Source: Anaeromyces robustus (taxonomy: Eukaryota; Neocallimastigomycota; Neocallimastigomycetes; Neocallimastigales; Neocallimastigaceae). From it: a stretch of DNA of 64,000 bases. Below the pieces are notes generated by a model that was not told the origin of the DNA, searched no databases, and was given only the letters and a program-made list of their open reading frames with translations. The translations under genes and the position numbers were made by a program. Positions 51,046-64,000 of this stretch are shown here, piece after piece (the stretch's first letter is position 1; every line of letters starts with the position of its first letter). The stretch spans positions 1 to 64,000 of the forward strand of contig MCFG01000119.1 in NCBI GenBank assembly GCA_002104895.1. The letters run 5' to 3'.

Positions 51046-52059
51046 GAATAATAAATATCAATATTGATTTTTATTATTATTATTATTCACTATTACTATT
51101 ATTTACTATTATTTACTATTATTATTATTGTAAAAAAAATAAAGTATTACAGAAGAATATACGAAATATCATTTGAATATAAAAAATGGTATGCTTTTTT
51201 CATTATTATTATTCTTATTTTTATTTAAACAATGGAATTTTTTTTAAATAAAATTAATTTGTAGAAAAAAAAAACCCAAAAAAAAAAAAATAAAAAATAA
51301 ACAATAACCCAAAACATTATTTATTAAACATTAAATATTATTATTAAATAATATTATTTATTATTTATTATTATTATTTATTATTATTTTATTATTATTT
51401 AATTATAATTATTATTTTTAAGAAGAATAAAATTTAATATAAAAAACTTTAAAATATAATAAATCATGAAATGTTTTTTTTTATATATTAAATAACGAAG
51501 AAATTTAAACATTTTATTTGTTAAAATTTCTCATTTATTAGACTTTATTTACTATTCAATTAATTTAAATGAAACAATTGTATTTAATATATTATATAAT
51601 ATATTATATAATATATATGTATTATATTTAAAATATTTTTTTTTTTAATTTTTATTTTTGTTACGTTTTGATGATTTTACTTGTTTTGTCTTTTGTTTTT
51701 TGTTTTTTGTTTTTAATAAAATAAACCTTCTCCATTTTTTTTTAAAAAAAACAAAAAACAAAAGATCAATAATAATAAATAATAGAAAAGAATATATTAT
51801 ATTACGATTAAATCATTTAAAACATTAAAAAACTTAAGATATAAAAAAAATAATAAAGGCTAAATCAAAATCAAAAAATAAAAATAAATAATTAAAAAGT
51901 GGATAAGAAAAAAAAATTATAAAAGATAGAAATTCTATTTAGTTAAACTAAAAATAAAATTAAAAATTAAGGATAGAATAAGCAATATTATATAAAATTA
52001 TATAATAATAAAAATCGTATTAAAAATAAATGAAAAAAAATGATTGAAGAAAAAGAAAT

Positions 52060-52090
<31 letters not shown>

Positions 52091-52099
52091 TCTATCTAT

Positions 52100-52151
<52 letters not shown>

Positions 52152-52702
52152 AATATTTATTTATTTATTTATTTATTTACTTAATTATTTATTTATTTAT
52201 TTACTTAATTATTTAAAATATTTATTTATTTATTTATTAACTAACTAATTGTTTTTTTTTTATATATATACACAAAATAAAAAATAAAATAAAATTGGGT
52301 CACAAATTCACTAAATATATATAATTTGCGGATATTTGATATTGTATAAGAAAAAAAAAAGTTTTTCTTATTTTTCTTTATTTTCTTTATTTTATGTACC
52401 TACCGTTCAACTATAAAAAAATCTATATATTATAATATATTATTATTTATTACTTTTACAACATATATATTAATTAATATTTATTTAATATATATTTATA
52501 TTATTATATATTAGAAATTTGAATAAATGATATTACACTTTATTAAAAAAAATTGTTTTTAATTTAAATATTGTTATTTACATGAATTATTTTCAATTTA
52601 AATCTATTATATTATTCAATATATTTATAATATATTAAAATCAATACTTTAATATATTAATTGATATATTATTTTTTATAAACCAATATATTTTAGATTT
52701 TC

Positions 52703-52733
<31 letters not shown>

Positions 52734-55353
52734 TATCATCTTTAAAATTTTTGTTTATATTGGTTGGTTATTTAAAATAATATTAATTTAAAGTAAAGTA
52801 AAGTAAAAAAAAAAAAAAAAAAAGTTAAATTTATATTAAATAATAAATTAAAATTTACAAATTGGGTAAAAAAGAAATTAATTTTTTTTTCTTATATAAA
52901 TATATTAAAATATATTAAAATATATTAAACTATTATAAAATAATATAAAAGATTATAATATTATTTTTTTTAATTTAAAAAACAAGAAATCAATCTTTTT
53001 TTTTGTATATAGTTTAATAATCCTCAATTGCCTATTATTATAATTATTTAATACTATTTATTATTATTTATTATTATTTATTATGATTAATTATTTATTA
53101 TAATTATTATAATTATTTATTATTATTTATTAATTATTATTTATCATTTATTGTTTATTATTGATTATAGCGTCATAAAATAATAAAAATAGAGGTAGTA
53201 CATTAATATAAAAATACAATAAAAGTAGGTAAATAATTAATAAAAATTTTTCATCATAAGTACGAATTACTAATTATTAGGTAAAACCAATAGATGGATT
53301 AAGGGATTAATTAAAATGAATAAAAAATAAAAATAGAACATTTCTTTTTTTATATATATAAATATTATATATTATATATACTATATAGATTTTTATATAT
53401 TTTTAATACTATTAATAAGAAATATGAAATATGCTTTTAATATGAATAAGTTTTTATTTTCTTTTTTATTTTTCAATATTATGAATTGTGGTATCTAAGA
53501 ATCTCTGTTTTAAAGTAAAATGAAAATAAAAAAATGAATGATTATCATAATGATCTCTCTTTCTTTCTTTCTTTTTTTTTATAGAGTAAAAACTTTTTTT
53601 TAAAAAATATTTGTGAAAATTCCGATACATTCGTATTTTGTATTTTGTATTTTGTATTTTGTATTCCGTAATGTTCTTTTCCAAAATTTTCTTCTTTCAA
53701 TTCAAAATTAATTTTTTTTTATTTTTTTATTTTTTTTTATGTTGTTGTGTTTTATGACAATTTATATACAAATTAAATTAATATATATTAATGATCATAT
53801 TTCTTTATAGTTGTTTATATGGAATTGTATATATTACTATATATATTACTGTATATTGTTGTATACCTTTTTAATTATATACAAAAAATATAAATATATA
53901 TCTAATAAATTACTTTCTTTGTAAGTCATATTTATTAATAGTTAAAAATTAAATATAAATATATAATTAAATAATTAAATAAGTAATTAAAATATAATAT
54001 TAATATTAATAAATATATTAATAACTACATATTATATATGATTATATATGATGATATATGATGATATAATGTATTTTATTATTTTATTAATATTAATATT
54101 AATAATAAATTTTAATAATTTTTCTGTTATTTTTTCTCTAAATTTTTTTATTTTATTTTTACAATTATTAACTTTTTTTTCTTTTTTTTAATTAATAAAC
54201 TTTTTATCTTTTTTTTTTTTTTTTTTTTTAAAAAAATTATAAATAAATATTATTTTTAATTATTATTTAAAGTTTGAAGTTTGAAATAAATAAAATAAAT
54301 TTAAATAAATTTAAATAAATATTTAATAATAAAATGAAATAAAATAAAAAAAATTCAGCTTTTTTTTTTTTATTTCATTTCATTTTATTTATAATAATAA
54401 TAATAATAATAAAACTTTAATCTTTTATTTTATTTTTTACTTTATTTTTTATTAAAAATTAAATTATTTTATCCATCATTTTTTACATCTTTATTATTAT
54501 TTGTAATAATTATTAATTGATTTATTTTTTATTTTTTATTTTTTATTTTTTTGTTTTTTACAGTGATGAATTCCAATTTTAATTAATAAAAAGGAAAATT
54601 AAAAATATTTTCATTTAAAAACAAATAAACATTAATAATTATACTTTTTTTTTATTTCTACAACAAGAGTTTTTTTAATAAATAAAGAAAAGACCATTGT
54701 TGTTACATTTAATTATTATTATTATTTTTTTTATTATTAATGTTTTATGTTTTTTTTATGTTTTATGTTTTATGTTTTTATGGCTTTTTAAAATAATTCT
54801 TGGATTATGATTATTAATCATTAATTAATTAATCATTAATAACCATTAATCATTAATAATTATGGTTTGAAATTGATAAAATGATCATTTTAAAACTAAA
54901 AAACTTTAAACATTATTAAATTATAAATTATTAAATAATTAAATTTAAATAATAAATTATAAATATTAATAATTTAATAATTTAATATTTTATTTTAAAT
55001 TTTATTATTTAATAATTTATAATTTAATAATTTATAATTTAATAATTAATAATAATAAAACCATTTGAAACATTAAAAAATAAAAATATTTTTTTATATA
55101 TTTTTTATATATCTATAAAAAAAAATTCCAATTTTTTTTTAAAAATTAATGTTTAATTTTATTTTTCCTTTTTATTTTATTTTAAATTTTATTTTAAATT
55201 TTATTATTTAATAATTAAAAATTAAATTTGTTTCATATCATAATAAAAAAAGTAATTTAGTTTTATTTTTATTTTTTCTATTTTTTTCCATTTAAAATAA
55301 AGGAAAATTAAATAATTTAATAAAAAAAACTTTAAAAATAAAGAAAAGTCTAG

Positions 55354-55400
<47 letters not shown>

Positions 55401-56870
55401 GGGTTAATTATTATTTATTTCATTTAATTTATTATTTGAAGATTAAAAATGACTTTTATAATAGTTATAATTTTAAAAGCGTTGGAAAATAAAAAGAAAA
55501 AAAAAAAGAGTTTATTTATTTATTATTATTTTATTAATTTATTATTATTATTTAATAAATCATTTATGATCATTTTTTATTTATTAATTTATTATTTTAT
55601 TTAATAATTAATTAATTAATTCAATGGAAAATTAATTTATTAAAAAAAAATTATAAAATTATAAAATATAACATTAACAATAAAAGAAATTTTTAACAAT
55701 AGAAAAAAGAAAAAAGAAATAAGAAATAATACGTAAAAAAAAGAAAAAAGAAAAAAGAAATAAGAAAAGTATTTCCAATTATCACTATAAACATGATAAT
55801 TTTAATTTTTTTTTTAAAACTTTAAAATATATATAAAATATTAAAAAAAAGTTTTATTTGGCTTTTTATTTTTATTTTTAATAATTATTAATTATTATTA
55901 TTTAATATTTAGTAAAATTTTTGGGTAGAAATTTTTCCGTTTTTATTTTTTTATTATTTATTAAAAGTCTATTTATAATTGTAACAAATTATTGTAAATA
56001 TATTTTTTTTTTTATATTTTTTTTATATTTTTTTTTTTTTTTGAACATATTAAAAAAGTCTATTAAATATTGGATGCATATAATTAATAAAATTTCATTT
56101 CATATATTTTTCTTATAAAACAGTAAAAAAATAAAAATAAAAATAATTTCGGAATTTATCACATCATCTAGAAAGATGAACGATAAAAAAAAAATTTTTA
56201 AAACCATATAATTAATTAATAATTAATATTTCATATATTAACATATAAATAATAAATAATAAATAATAAATAAATAAATAAATAATAAATAAATAATTAA
56301 ATAAAAAATATATAAATAGAAAAATATATAACAAATAATAAAATATTTTTTAAATAATTTATATGTTATTAAAGTGTTACAAATCTTTTTTTTTTTAATA
56401 ATCATAATATTTAATTTTTTGTACTACAGTGCGCCACATTATTAAATATATTTTTTATTTTGTCTTGTGTATTTTTATGGTATTAACATTAACACAATTT
56501 ATTTTATAGAATAATAATAAAATAAAATAAAAATAAAAAAAATTTTTTTTTTTCTTTTACTTTTTACTAATTTAAAATGTAACCATCAGCATTAAATTAC
56601 CTAAACAAAACATAATTTTTTTTTATTTTTTATTTAAAATAAATAAAATAATAAAAGAAAACAAACTCTTTTTTTTATTATGGGTTATTTATGATATTCG
56701 GTATAAATTTAGATTTAAGGCTAAATATAAATGAAATAAAGAAAATTATATAATCTGTTGTTTTAGATTTAAAACAATTTGAAAAAAAAATAAAAATAAA
56801 AGAGTTTATTTATAAAAAAGATTTTCTATAATAATAACAACTATATTTATTAATTATTATAATTATTATT

Positions 56871-56908
<38 letters not shown>

Positions 56909-57129
56909 GTTTTTTTATTATATTATTTATATTATTTATATTTTTATTTATTATCGATGTTAGATGTTAAATGATAGATTTCATATTAAAAAAATTATTT
57001 ATAATAGAATTTTCTATTTATTTTATTTATTTTTGTTATTTTTATAATTTTTAAAAAATAAAATAAAATAATATGTAATATCTATGCAATATCTATGCAA
57101 TATCTATACTATAATAAATATTGAATTAC
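49681..57129. other. 7.4 kb gene-free region
   Basis: Holds (TTTA)n arrays (about 52060-52230), (GTATTTT)4 at about 53633-53664, (TTA)n at about 55358-55398 and (AAT)n at about 56875-56907, separated by A/T homopolymers. Apparent ORFs are poly-Phe/Lys/Asn read-through of these tracts. I see no gene or RNA. Confidence 0.6.
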
Positions 57130-57138
57130 GTCTAGCCA

Positions 57139-57172
<34 letters not shown>

Positions 57173-57236
57173 GCACACAATTTGTACGTCACTTTTATTG
57201 AATTTAAATATTAAAATACATGAATGTCTAGCCAAG
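57130..57236 (-). mobile_element. Retroposed mRNA 3' end (poly-A tail, 11-bp target-site duplication)
   Basis: GTCTAGCCAAG occurs at 57130-57140 and again at 57226-57236. Between the copies is an 85-bp insert that, read on the minus strand, ends with AATAAA (polyadenylation signal), about 24 further bases and then 29 A. This is the expected product of target-primed reverse transcription by a LINE machinery: a heavily 5'-truncated processed copy of some transcript. The source transcript is not identified in the window. Confidence 0.8.
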
Positions 57237-57695
57237 AATTTTATCTTTTTTTATTATTATTATTATGATGATAAATGTGGATTTTATTTTTTAATATGCT
57301 TTTCATTTTAAATTTTTGTTTTTATCTTTCTTATTTACATTAATCATTGTTCAACATATGTAAACAATGAAAATACTTTTCTTACGTTTTCTCTTCTTTT
57401 CTTATATATTTCGACTAATCTATAATATAATAAATAATAAATAAAATTATTTTATAATAATATCTATATTGATTATTCTAATTATTTTTAATCATCGATA
57501 ATGAAAAAATTAATTTTTATTATCTATCTATTTAGAAATAAATATATATAAATATATATAATTTATTATATAAAAAATCATAAGAATTAAGAATTAGATA
57601 ATAAAATCATAAGAATTAAGAATTAGATAATAATAAGATAAATGTTTTTTTTTTTTTTTTTTTTTTTTGTTTTTTATTTAATATTACTTTTAAAA

Positions 57696-57740
<45 letters not shown>

Positions 57741-58879
57741 TTTATATACAATTAATACTGTATTGCATTTTTTTATTTATTTATTTATTTTATTTATTTT
57801 TTTATTTTTATTTATTTTATTTATTAATTTTTATTAAATTAAAATAAACAAGTTTTAATTTTTTTTTTTTTTTTACATAAAATGTTTATTTTTATTAATT
57901 TATTATTATTTTATATTTATTTTATATCTTTATATTTATTTTAAATAAAAAAAATATTAAAAAGTAAATAAATAAATAAGTAAATAAATAAATAAGTAAA
58001 TAATCCTTTTTTTTTTTTTTTTTTTTTTTTTATGACTTCATCTTTTTTTAAATCATATTATTTATGATAATTTTAATATAGGACCACACTAATTTTTTGC
58101 AGGATCTTTAATTTGTCTATAACAGTATATATTAAAAAATGTTAAAATAGTAAAATAGTAAAATAGTAAAATATTAAAAAAAATTTTTTTTTTATGACCG
58201 CCAGATACAATATATATATATATTTGTTTATATTAAAAAAGAGAAAGACGGTCATAAATAAAAGAGATGATTTTTTTTAATAAATATTATTTTATATTAT
58301 TTATTTATATATATATAGATATAATATATAATATAATAGATATAATATATAATATATTATTTTCATAGAATAATGACACATCTTTTTTATTTATTTATTT
58401 ATAAATTATTATTAATTTGCATTATTATTATTATTAACTTTTAATTTTATTAACCTTTATTAATTAAATATTCATTCTTTAAAGTGTATTATGAAACATT
58501 GGGAAAAAAGTTAATTATTAAAAAAAAAAAAAAAAGAAAAAAGAACAATTCATATTTATTTATTATTATTATTATTTTTTATTTATATATATATTTTTTT
58601 TATTTTTATATTATTTATATTATTATATATATATATTATTATTATTATTATAATTATTATTATTCTTATTAAAAGTGTATATTAATAATTTATTAGTTAA
58701 ATATAAATATATTAAATATTATTTTAAATATATTTTTTTTTTCATTTTATTTTTTATATTAATTATTATACCTATATATTAGATATATAGGTATAATAAT
58801 TTATATCTATTATTTATATATATTATTATTTATATTTATTATTATTTATATATCAATTTATATATAGATCAATTATTTA
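57237..58879. other. Intergenic, 3' side of the second CotH gene
   Basis: Contains T- and A-runs longer than 20, a tandem duplication of AATCATAAGAATTAAGAATT near 57577-57625, (AAAATAGT)3 at about 58144-58168 and a small inverted pair TTTATGACCG / CGGTCATAAA (58191-58200 and 58249-58258). No gene seen. Confidence 0.55.
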
Positions 58880-60751
58880 TTAAAATAATATAGAAACTAA
58901 ATAACATATTAAAACAGTAAATATATTAATGGAAATGGTTTTTAATGAACCAGATCTATCACTATCTTCATCTTCATTAAACGATAAATTTTCATAATAT
59001 CCTAAATTACTTTCATAATCTACGGGTATCGTAAGATTTAATTCTTCCGCTAATAAAGTGGCTTTGGTTTTAATAAAATATCTTAAGGTATAACCTCCAC
59101 TAAATCCATCGGGTTTTTCACTAGTGGCTTCATTTTCAAAATCATCAATAGTATAAACATTTTGTAATCCATGAGTGGGATTAACATTAGTTCTTGTTAA
59201 GGTAACATCCCAATGAGCATCTTCTCTAATAAGATTGGTTAAGGATTCCAGTCTTGGGAAAAGTGCATTTTGATGATAAGAAGTTTTAAGTATACGTTCA
59301 AATATTTTATTAAGTTTATCTTTATGTTCTTGATGTTCAAGAATGGCATCTAATGGTGGTCTGGTTTTATCATCTTTATCGTCTTCTAATATACTAGGTG
59401 GAAATTTTGATAGAGGGGTCATTAACATTTGTTTTTCAGCCCATTTTACTCCAAAGGTATAATGAAAATCACAATCTTGGAAAAACCATTGATTTTTTTC
59501 GGCATCTTTATAAACAAAAAAATTACCTGGATTAGCCCAATAATTATCCACGCCTCCTCCAAGAAATTCCATAGCTAAACTTCTTAAAAAGGTATCAATT
59601 TCTAATGGCATATTATCCGATTTATGAGTTTTATAATCATCTATTTCTTTTAAAAATGGGATTAATTCCTTTTCAATATGTTGAGTTTTATTTAAAACTT
59701 TATCTTCTCCTTTATAATCATAAACCCAGGAATAAACAGGTTGATTAACATCTTCTCCATAATATCCTAAATTACTATAAAGTCCTTCACTTGATATACG
59801 ACTTCCTTTAAAAAGTGGATTTAATGTATTATCTTTATATTTTTCTCCTTGATTAAAAGTTTCTCGAAGATATCGACTATTTTTAACATCATCCGAAAGA
59901 TCAAATAATCCTATAGGTTCCCCATTAATAAATAATCTTGCAAAAGTATTTTGAGGGGTAGGAACTCCAAGTGTATTTAAAACATCGGTATAAATTTTTT
60001 CTCTATTATATACAAATATAAAAGTTAAAAATTAAAAAAAAAAAAAAGTAAAAAAAAAAATTAAAAATATATAAAGTATTAATTCATGAATTTATATTTA
60101 TATATATAAATAAATAAATAAAGAAAAATATATATATATATATTAATTGAAATAAAAAAAAATTTTATTATTGTAATAATAATAAAATAAATAAATAATA
60201 AATAAGGTAAAAATTATGTATAAAAAAATATAATATATATATATATAATATATATAATATATAAACCTTAACATAGAAGGATCCATATGTTCAGCACGTA
60301 ATTTAATAGATGAACGACCAAATAATTCTTTATTTTTATCATCTTTTAATTTTTTAATTTTATAACTTAATTTTGGAACTTCTACTGTAGATTGACCACT
60401 TAAACTAAGTTTAGCATTTTTAAAAGTTTTTATGGTATATGGACTAATAATCATAAGAAGAATAATAAGAAGAAAAAGAAAAAGAAAAAAGAAGAATAAT
60501 GAAAAAATAAAAAATAAAGTATAAATATAACAATATTTATATTAATAAAACAATGTATTTTTTTATGTAAAATAAAATATATATATATATATATATACAT
60601 TAATTCAATAATATGATATTTACTTTGCATAAATAACTTCGGCATCAATTTTTTCTTTACTTTTAACATCTGTATGTATAGATTTTAATTTTTCTGGATC
60701 ACATTTAATAACAATTGTTGCCACATAATTATCTTTTTGTTTTTTTTGTTT

Positions 60752-60783
<32 letters not shown>

Positions 60784-61652
60784 TACATATAGATATTCAA
60801 AAAAAAATTATAAATTATAATAATTCATCAATATATAATAAATATTATATATAGTAAATATATTAGATTTATAAAAATATTATATTAATATATATTTTTT
60901 TAATAATTTATATATATATATATATGAATATATATATTTTTTTAGAAATTTATATATATATATATATGTATGTATATATTATTATTATTTTTTTTATTCT
61001 TTTTTTCCTTCATGATGATTACCATTAAATAATTTAGATTGAGTAGCATATTTAAAAGATTCATATGCTTTTGGTAATAAGGGATGTTCTTTAATAGTTA
61101 CACTTCTACCAAAAAATTCATTTAAAGCATATTCATCTTTTGTACGTTGACGTGTAAATTCTTCTTTTTCTTCTTTATCCTTTTCACCATCATTTAAAAT
61201 ATAATTATAATTTACTGGAAAATTATCCACATTAACACTAATTTTATAAAGTGGATAATTATCCGGAACTGCTTCCATTTTATGATGTTCATTATTAATA
61301 TTTAATGTTGGAATACCATTAACAGCTAATACCTTAAATGTAACTTTTTTTTTTGGTTTTTTTTTTTTTTTATTATTAATTATTTTTAAATATTTTAATA
61401 TTTTGTTATAAATAATTTAACATTATATTATAATGAAAAAAATATTCATAATAATAAAACATTAGAATATTTTTTATTCTAATTTTTTTTTTTTAAAAAA
61501 AAGTAAAATAAAAATAAAGTAATAAATATATATATATGTAGATATATATAGATAGATAGATAAATGGATATAAATTTATATTTAATACCAAGTTCAGCAT
61601 TAGTTATTAATGCCCTAGTAGATAGTAGTAATAGTGCTGAATGAAATTTCAT
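58880..61652 (-). CDS. CotH-kinase-family protein, secreted and GPI-like, no dockerin
   Basis: Five exons in transcription order: 61589-61652, 61023-61343, 60624-60732, 60267-60443, 58880-60002. Borders are GT-AG, phases agree, product 597 residues. It has a signal peptide (MKFHSALLLLSTRALITNA) and then TFKVLAVNGIPTLNINNEHH. The CotH domain shows VPKLSYKIKK (SYKIK strand), SSIKLRAEHMDPSMLREKIY, GVPTPQNTFARLFINGEPIG, the helix FLRSLAMEFLGGGVDNYWA and the catalytic region PGNFFVYK...WFFQDCDFHYTFG with a DxD pair (DCD). The C-terminus is a Ser/Asp-rich stretch (DEDSDRSGS) followed by a hydrophobic tail (INIFTVLICYLVSILF), typical of a GPI-anchor signal. It is therefore probably displayed on the plasma membrane or wall. 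It is distant from the dockerin-bearing CotH at 27421-31742, with different intron positions. Confidence 0.92.
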
Positions 61653-63040
61653 TTTTTTTTTTTTTTTTTTTATCTAAATTAAATAGTGAAAATATATATA
61701 CATATATATAATAATAAAAAAATAATATTAAACTTATTAACACTTTTTTTTGTAATTGTAGAACAAAATTAATACATAATAATATATATTTTTATATATT
61801 TATATTTATTTTTTGATCGTTTCTTTTTTTTTTTTTTTATTATTAAATACATGTTTCCAATATTCTACAAAAGATTAATCGTTTTTATATTTGAAAAGAA
61901 ATATATTATTATTGTTGTTATTGTTGTTTTTTACCTTAAAATTTAAAATAACCTTTTTTTTTCTTCTATCAAAATTATATATATATTTTAATTTCTTTTT
62001 TTTTTTTTTAATAATAATCTTTCAAAATTAAAAAAAAAAATGGTTTCAAATTGTTAAAAAATATAAAAGTAAATTTTTTTTCTTTTTTTTTTTACATTTA
62101 TAAAATATATAAAATAATAAAATATATATTTAAAATATTAATATAAAATAAATGTGTTGATATACAAAAAATAAATAAATAAATACATTGTAAACTATAT
62201 CCTATAATTCAAATAATTAACCTTTTATTATTATTTTATTATTGATTTATTTATTATTAATCCATATAGATATTATATAATTTTTTTAAATTCAATAGTT
62301 TAAATGGGTTAATAATTGGTAATTTGAATTTAAAATTTTTTTTTAGATTTTGAATTTTTAAAATTAATCAATAATAATTATCCAATAATCAATAAAATAA
62401 TCAATAAATAAATAAAAGAATCTTCTTTTATTATATTTGTTAAAAGATAAATACTACGAACAATACCACTAAATTTGTCAACATAAAATTTTAATTAGGT
62501 TTTTTAACAATATTTAATATTTAATAATAAATTTATTATCAAAATAAAATAAATTGATTACATGTCTATATATAGTTACAACTACAACTACCTAACTATT
62601 GAAATAAAATCTAACTAATAATTAAAGAGAGAGTTTAATAATAATATTAAAGAATTTTATTTTATAGAAAATAAATGGATTTTAATAATTAATTTATGTA
62701 TACATCACGTGATTGATTACATTTTAAAGAAGATAAAAAAAAATATAAACATTAAATTAATAATGTTTAAAAAAAAATATTTTCTTTTTTTTGATGTTTA
62801 AAAAATATATTTTCTTTTTTTTTATATTTAAAAAATAAAACATTTATTTAATTATTAATTATTTATTATTTCTTTATTTATTATTTTATTTATTTATTTT
62901 ATTATTAATTTTTTTTAAAAAAATGTTTTTTATTTTTTATTTTGTTTTATTTTATTTTTTAATGATTAAAAAAAAATATTTACTCTTTTTATTTTATTTT
63001 TTATTATAAAGGTATTAATAAGAATGCCTAACCTAATTAT
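61653..63040. other. 5' flank of the second CotH gene and A+T-rich spacer
   Basis: T-runs directly before the CotH start, then A+T-rich sequence. TATACATCACGTGATTGATT at 62699-62718 contains an E-box-like CACGTG (partial palindrome). No gene seen. Confidence 0.55.
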
Positions 63041-64000
63041 TATTATTTATTAGAGTGTTGTATTTTGCGATGGTGGTGCATTTCGAAAATTTGTATTTCG
63101 AAAACATTTTTAAATAAAATACTGTTAAAATATATATGATTTTGATATTGATATCTTAATTTATTTTTTTATTAATAATTTATACTTTAAAGTTTTATTC
63201 AAAAATATAAAGTATACACAATTACATTTTAATATATAATAATAAAATAAAAAATTATTCGTTAATTTATGATTAATAATAATAATTAACAGCATATTTC
63301 AATTGTTAATTATTAAATATACTAATACGTTATTAAAAGAGAAGAATAAAATTTCAAGAATTAAAAATAAATAAGAAATTTATATTAGAATATTAAAATT
63401 GTATAAAAAATGGTTAAATTAAGTATTAATATGATTTTAAATATTTTTAATAATAAATACTTTTATATTTATAATATTGATTAATTTATAATTAAATTTA
63501 TTTATTTTTTATTTGATTTATTTATTATTTTTTTTATTTATTAATTTATTTATTATTTATTTATTTTTATTAATTTTTTATTACTAATTTATTTATTATT
63601 ATTTAATAATTTATTTACTTTATAATTTATTTATTTTATAATTTATTTATTAATTTATTTATTTATTTATTACATTATAATGCGCCATATTTTACGAAAT
63701 GCACTTTTACAAAATACAAGTTTTCGAAATACAAATTTTCGAAATGCACTTCTCCCCTTCATAAATTAATCAATATTATAAATATAAAAGTATTTATTAT
63801 TAAAAATATTTAAAATCATATTAATTAATACTTAATTTAACCATTTTTTATACAATTTTAATATCCTAATATAAATTTCTTATTTATTTTTAATTCTTGA
63901 AATTTTATTCTTCTCTTTTAATAACGTATTAGTATATTTAATAATTAGCAATTGAAATATGCTGTTAATTATTATTATTAATCATAAATTAACGAATAAT
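63041..64000. repeat. Fold-back element of the CG-module family, cut by the window edge
   Basis: The arm 63254-63489 is inverted at 63761-64000 (for example ACTAATACGTTATTAAAAGA at 63321 against TCTTTTAATAACGTATTAGT ending at 63933), with centre near 63627. The 271-bp loop contains the module at 63680-63758: ATGCGCC, ACGAAATGCAC, then GTTTTCGAAATACAAATTTT and CGAAATGCACTTCTCCCC. A terminal copy, TGGTGCATTTCG...TTTCGAAAAC, lies at about 63072-63107. The matching outer part of the right arm must lie beyond position 64000. Module content parallels 481-2255 (GGGAGAGTTGCATTTCG...GGCGCAT), but the arms are different sequence. Confidence 0.8.

Noticed and set aside
57084-57311. 75-codon ORF spanning the retroposed insert
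   Set aside because: It is mostly poly-Phe from the T29 tract, crosses the target-site duplication and has no coding character.
49681-58879. Gene-free 9.2 kb A+T-rich region as a centromere candidate
   Set aside because: Other gaps in the window look the same; no distinguishing repeat or boundary is visible, so gene-poverty alone is not evidence.
1-64000. Search by eye for tRNA genes
   Set aside because: No segment outside 1-260 has the paired stems and GGTTCGAATC-type T-loop expected of a tRNA; none could be supported.
1-64000. Mitochondrial or hydrogenosomal genome as the source
   Set aside because: Spliceosomal-type introns, signal peptides and dockerin proteins show nuclear DNA; no organelle genes are seen.

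Overview
The window looks like nuclear DNA of an anaerobic gut fungus (Neocallimastigomycota; Neocallimastix, Piromyces and Anaeromyces are the obvious candidates). The reasons are extreme A+T content, gene-poor spacers made of homopolymers and 3-7 bp microsatellites, short GT-AG introns, and above all a secreted CotH-kinase protein ending in two fungal dockerins of the CBM10 type, which is the signature of these fungi's cellulosomes. Exon boundaries below were worked out by hand from splice signals, reading-frame phase and family sequence.

Layout. Positions 1-260 are an unidentified, relatively G+C-rich scrap. Positions 262-7738 are a nest of large inverted repeats: a 1.8 kb fold-back unit (481-2255) and a 5.4 kb unit (about 2289-7709) with roughly 0.95 kb inverted arms around a 3.5 kb centre that holds a 129-codon orphan ORF. 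All carry one short CG-containing module (TGCATTTCG...GGCGCAT). A related fold-back element begins at about 63041 and runs off the right edge. Positions 7.9-17.7 kb are a tandem triplication: two intact paralogous secreted, Thr-rich, CBM1-bearing proteins (8416-10020 and 12493-13821) and a third unit in which only the promoter and a scrap of the signal-peptide coding region survive, beside a decayed gene on the opposite strand.

The rest is sparse. An 8-exon NAPE-PLD-type metallo-beta-lactamase phospholipase D lies at 18184-21604, a single-exon multi-pass membrane protein at 22555-23088, a decayed Lys/Glu-rich gene and a small Cys-rich protein at 25.4-26.7 kb, the 9-exon dockerin-bearing CotH protein at 27421-31742, and a 3-exon Cof-type HAD phosphatase at 36913-38486. 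Two paralogous seven-transmembrane proteins of unknown family share one intron position (41925-43524 and 47939-49680). A 5-exon CotH protein with a signal peptide and a GPI-like C-terminus instead of dockerins lies at 58880-61652.

Functionally, the CBM1 proteins and the two CotH proteins point to extracellular plant-fibre binding and cellulosome or cell-surface biology; the other genes look like housekeeping or membrane functions. Long gaps (31.7-36.9, 43.5-47.9 and 49.7-58.9 kb) show no genes. The points most worth a second look are the modular fold-back elements, the seven-transmembrane family with its conserved C-terminal tag, the 4-Cys module of the CBM1 proteins, and an 85-bp retroposed mRNA end with a clean 11-bp target-site duplication at 57130-57236.
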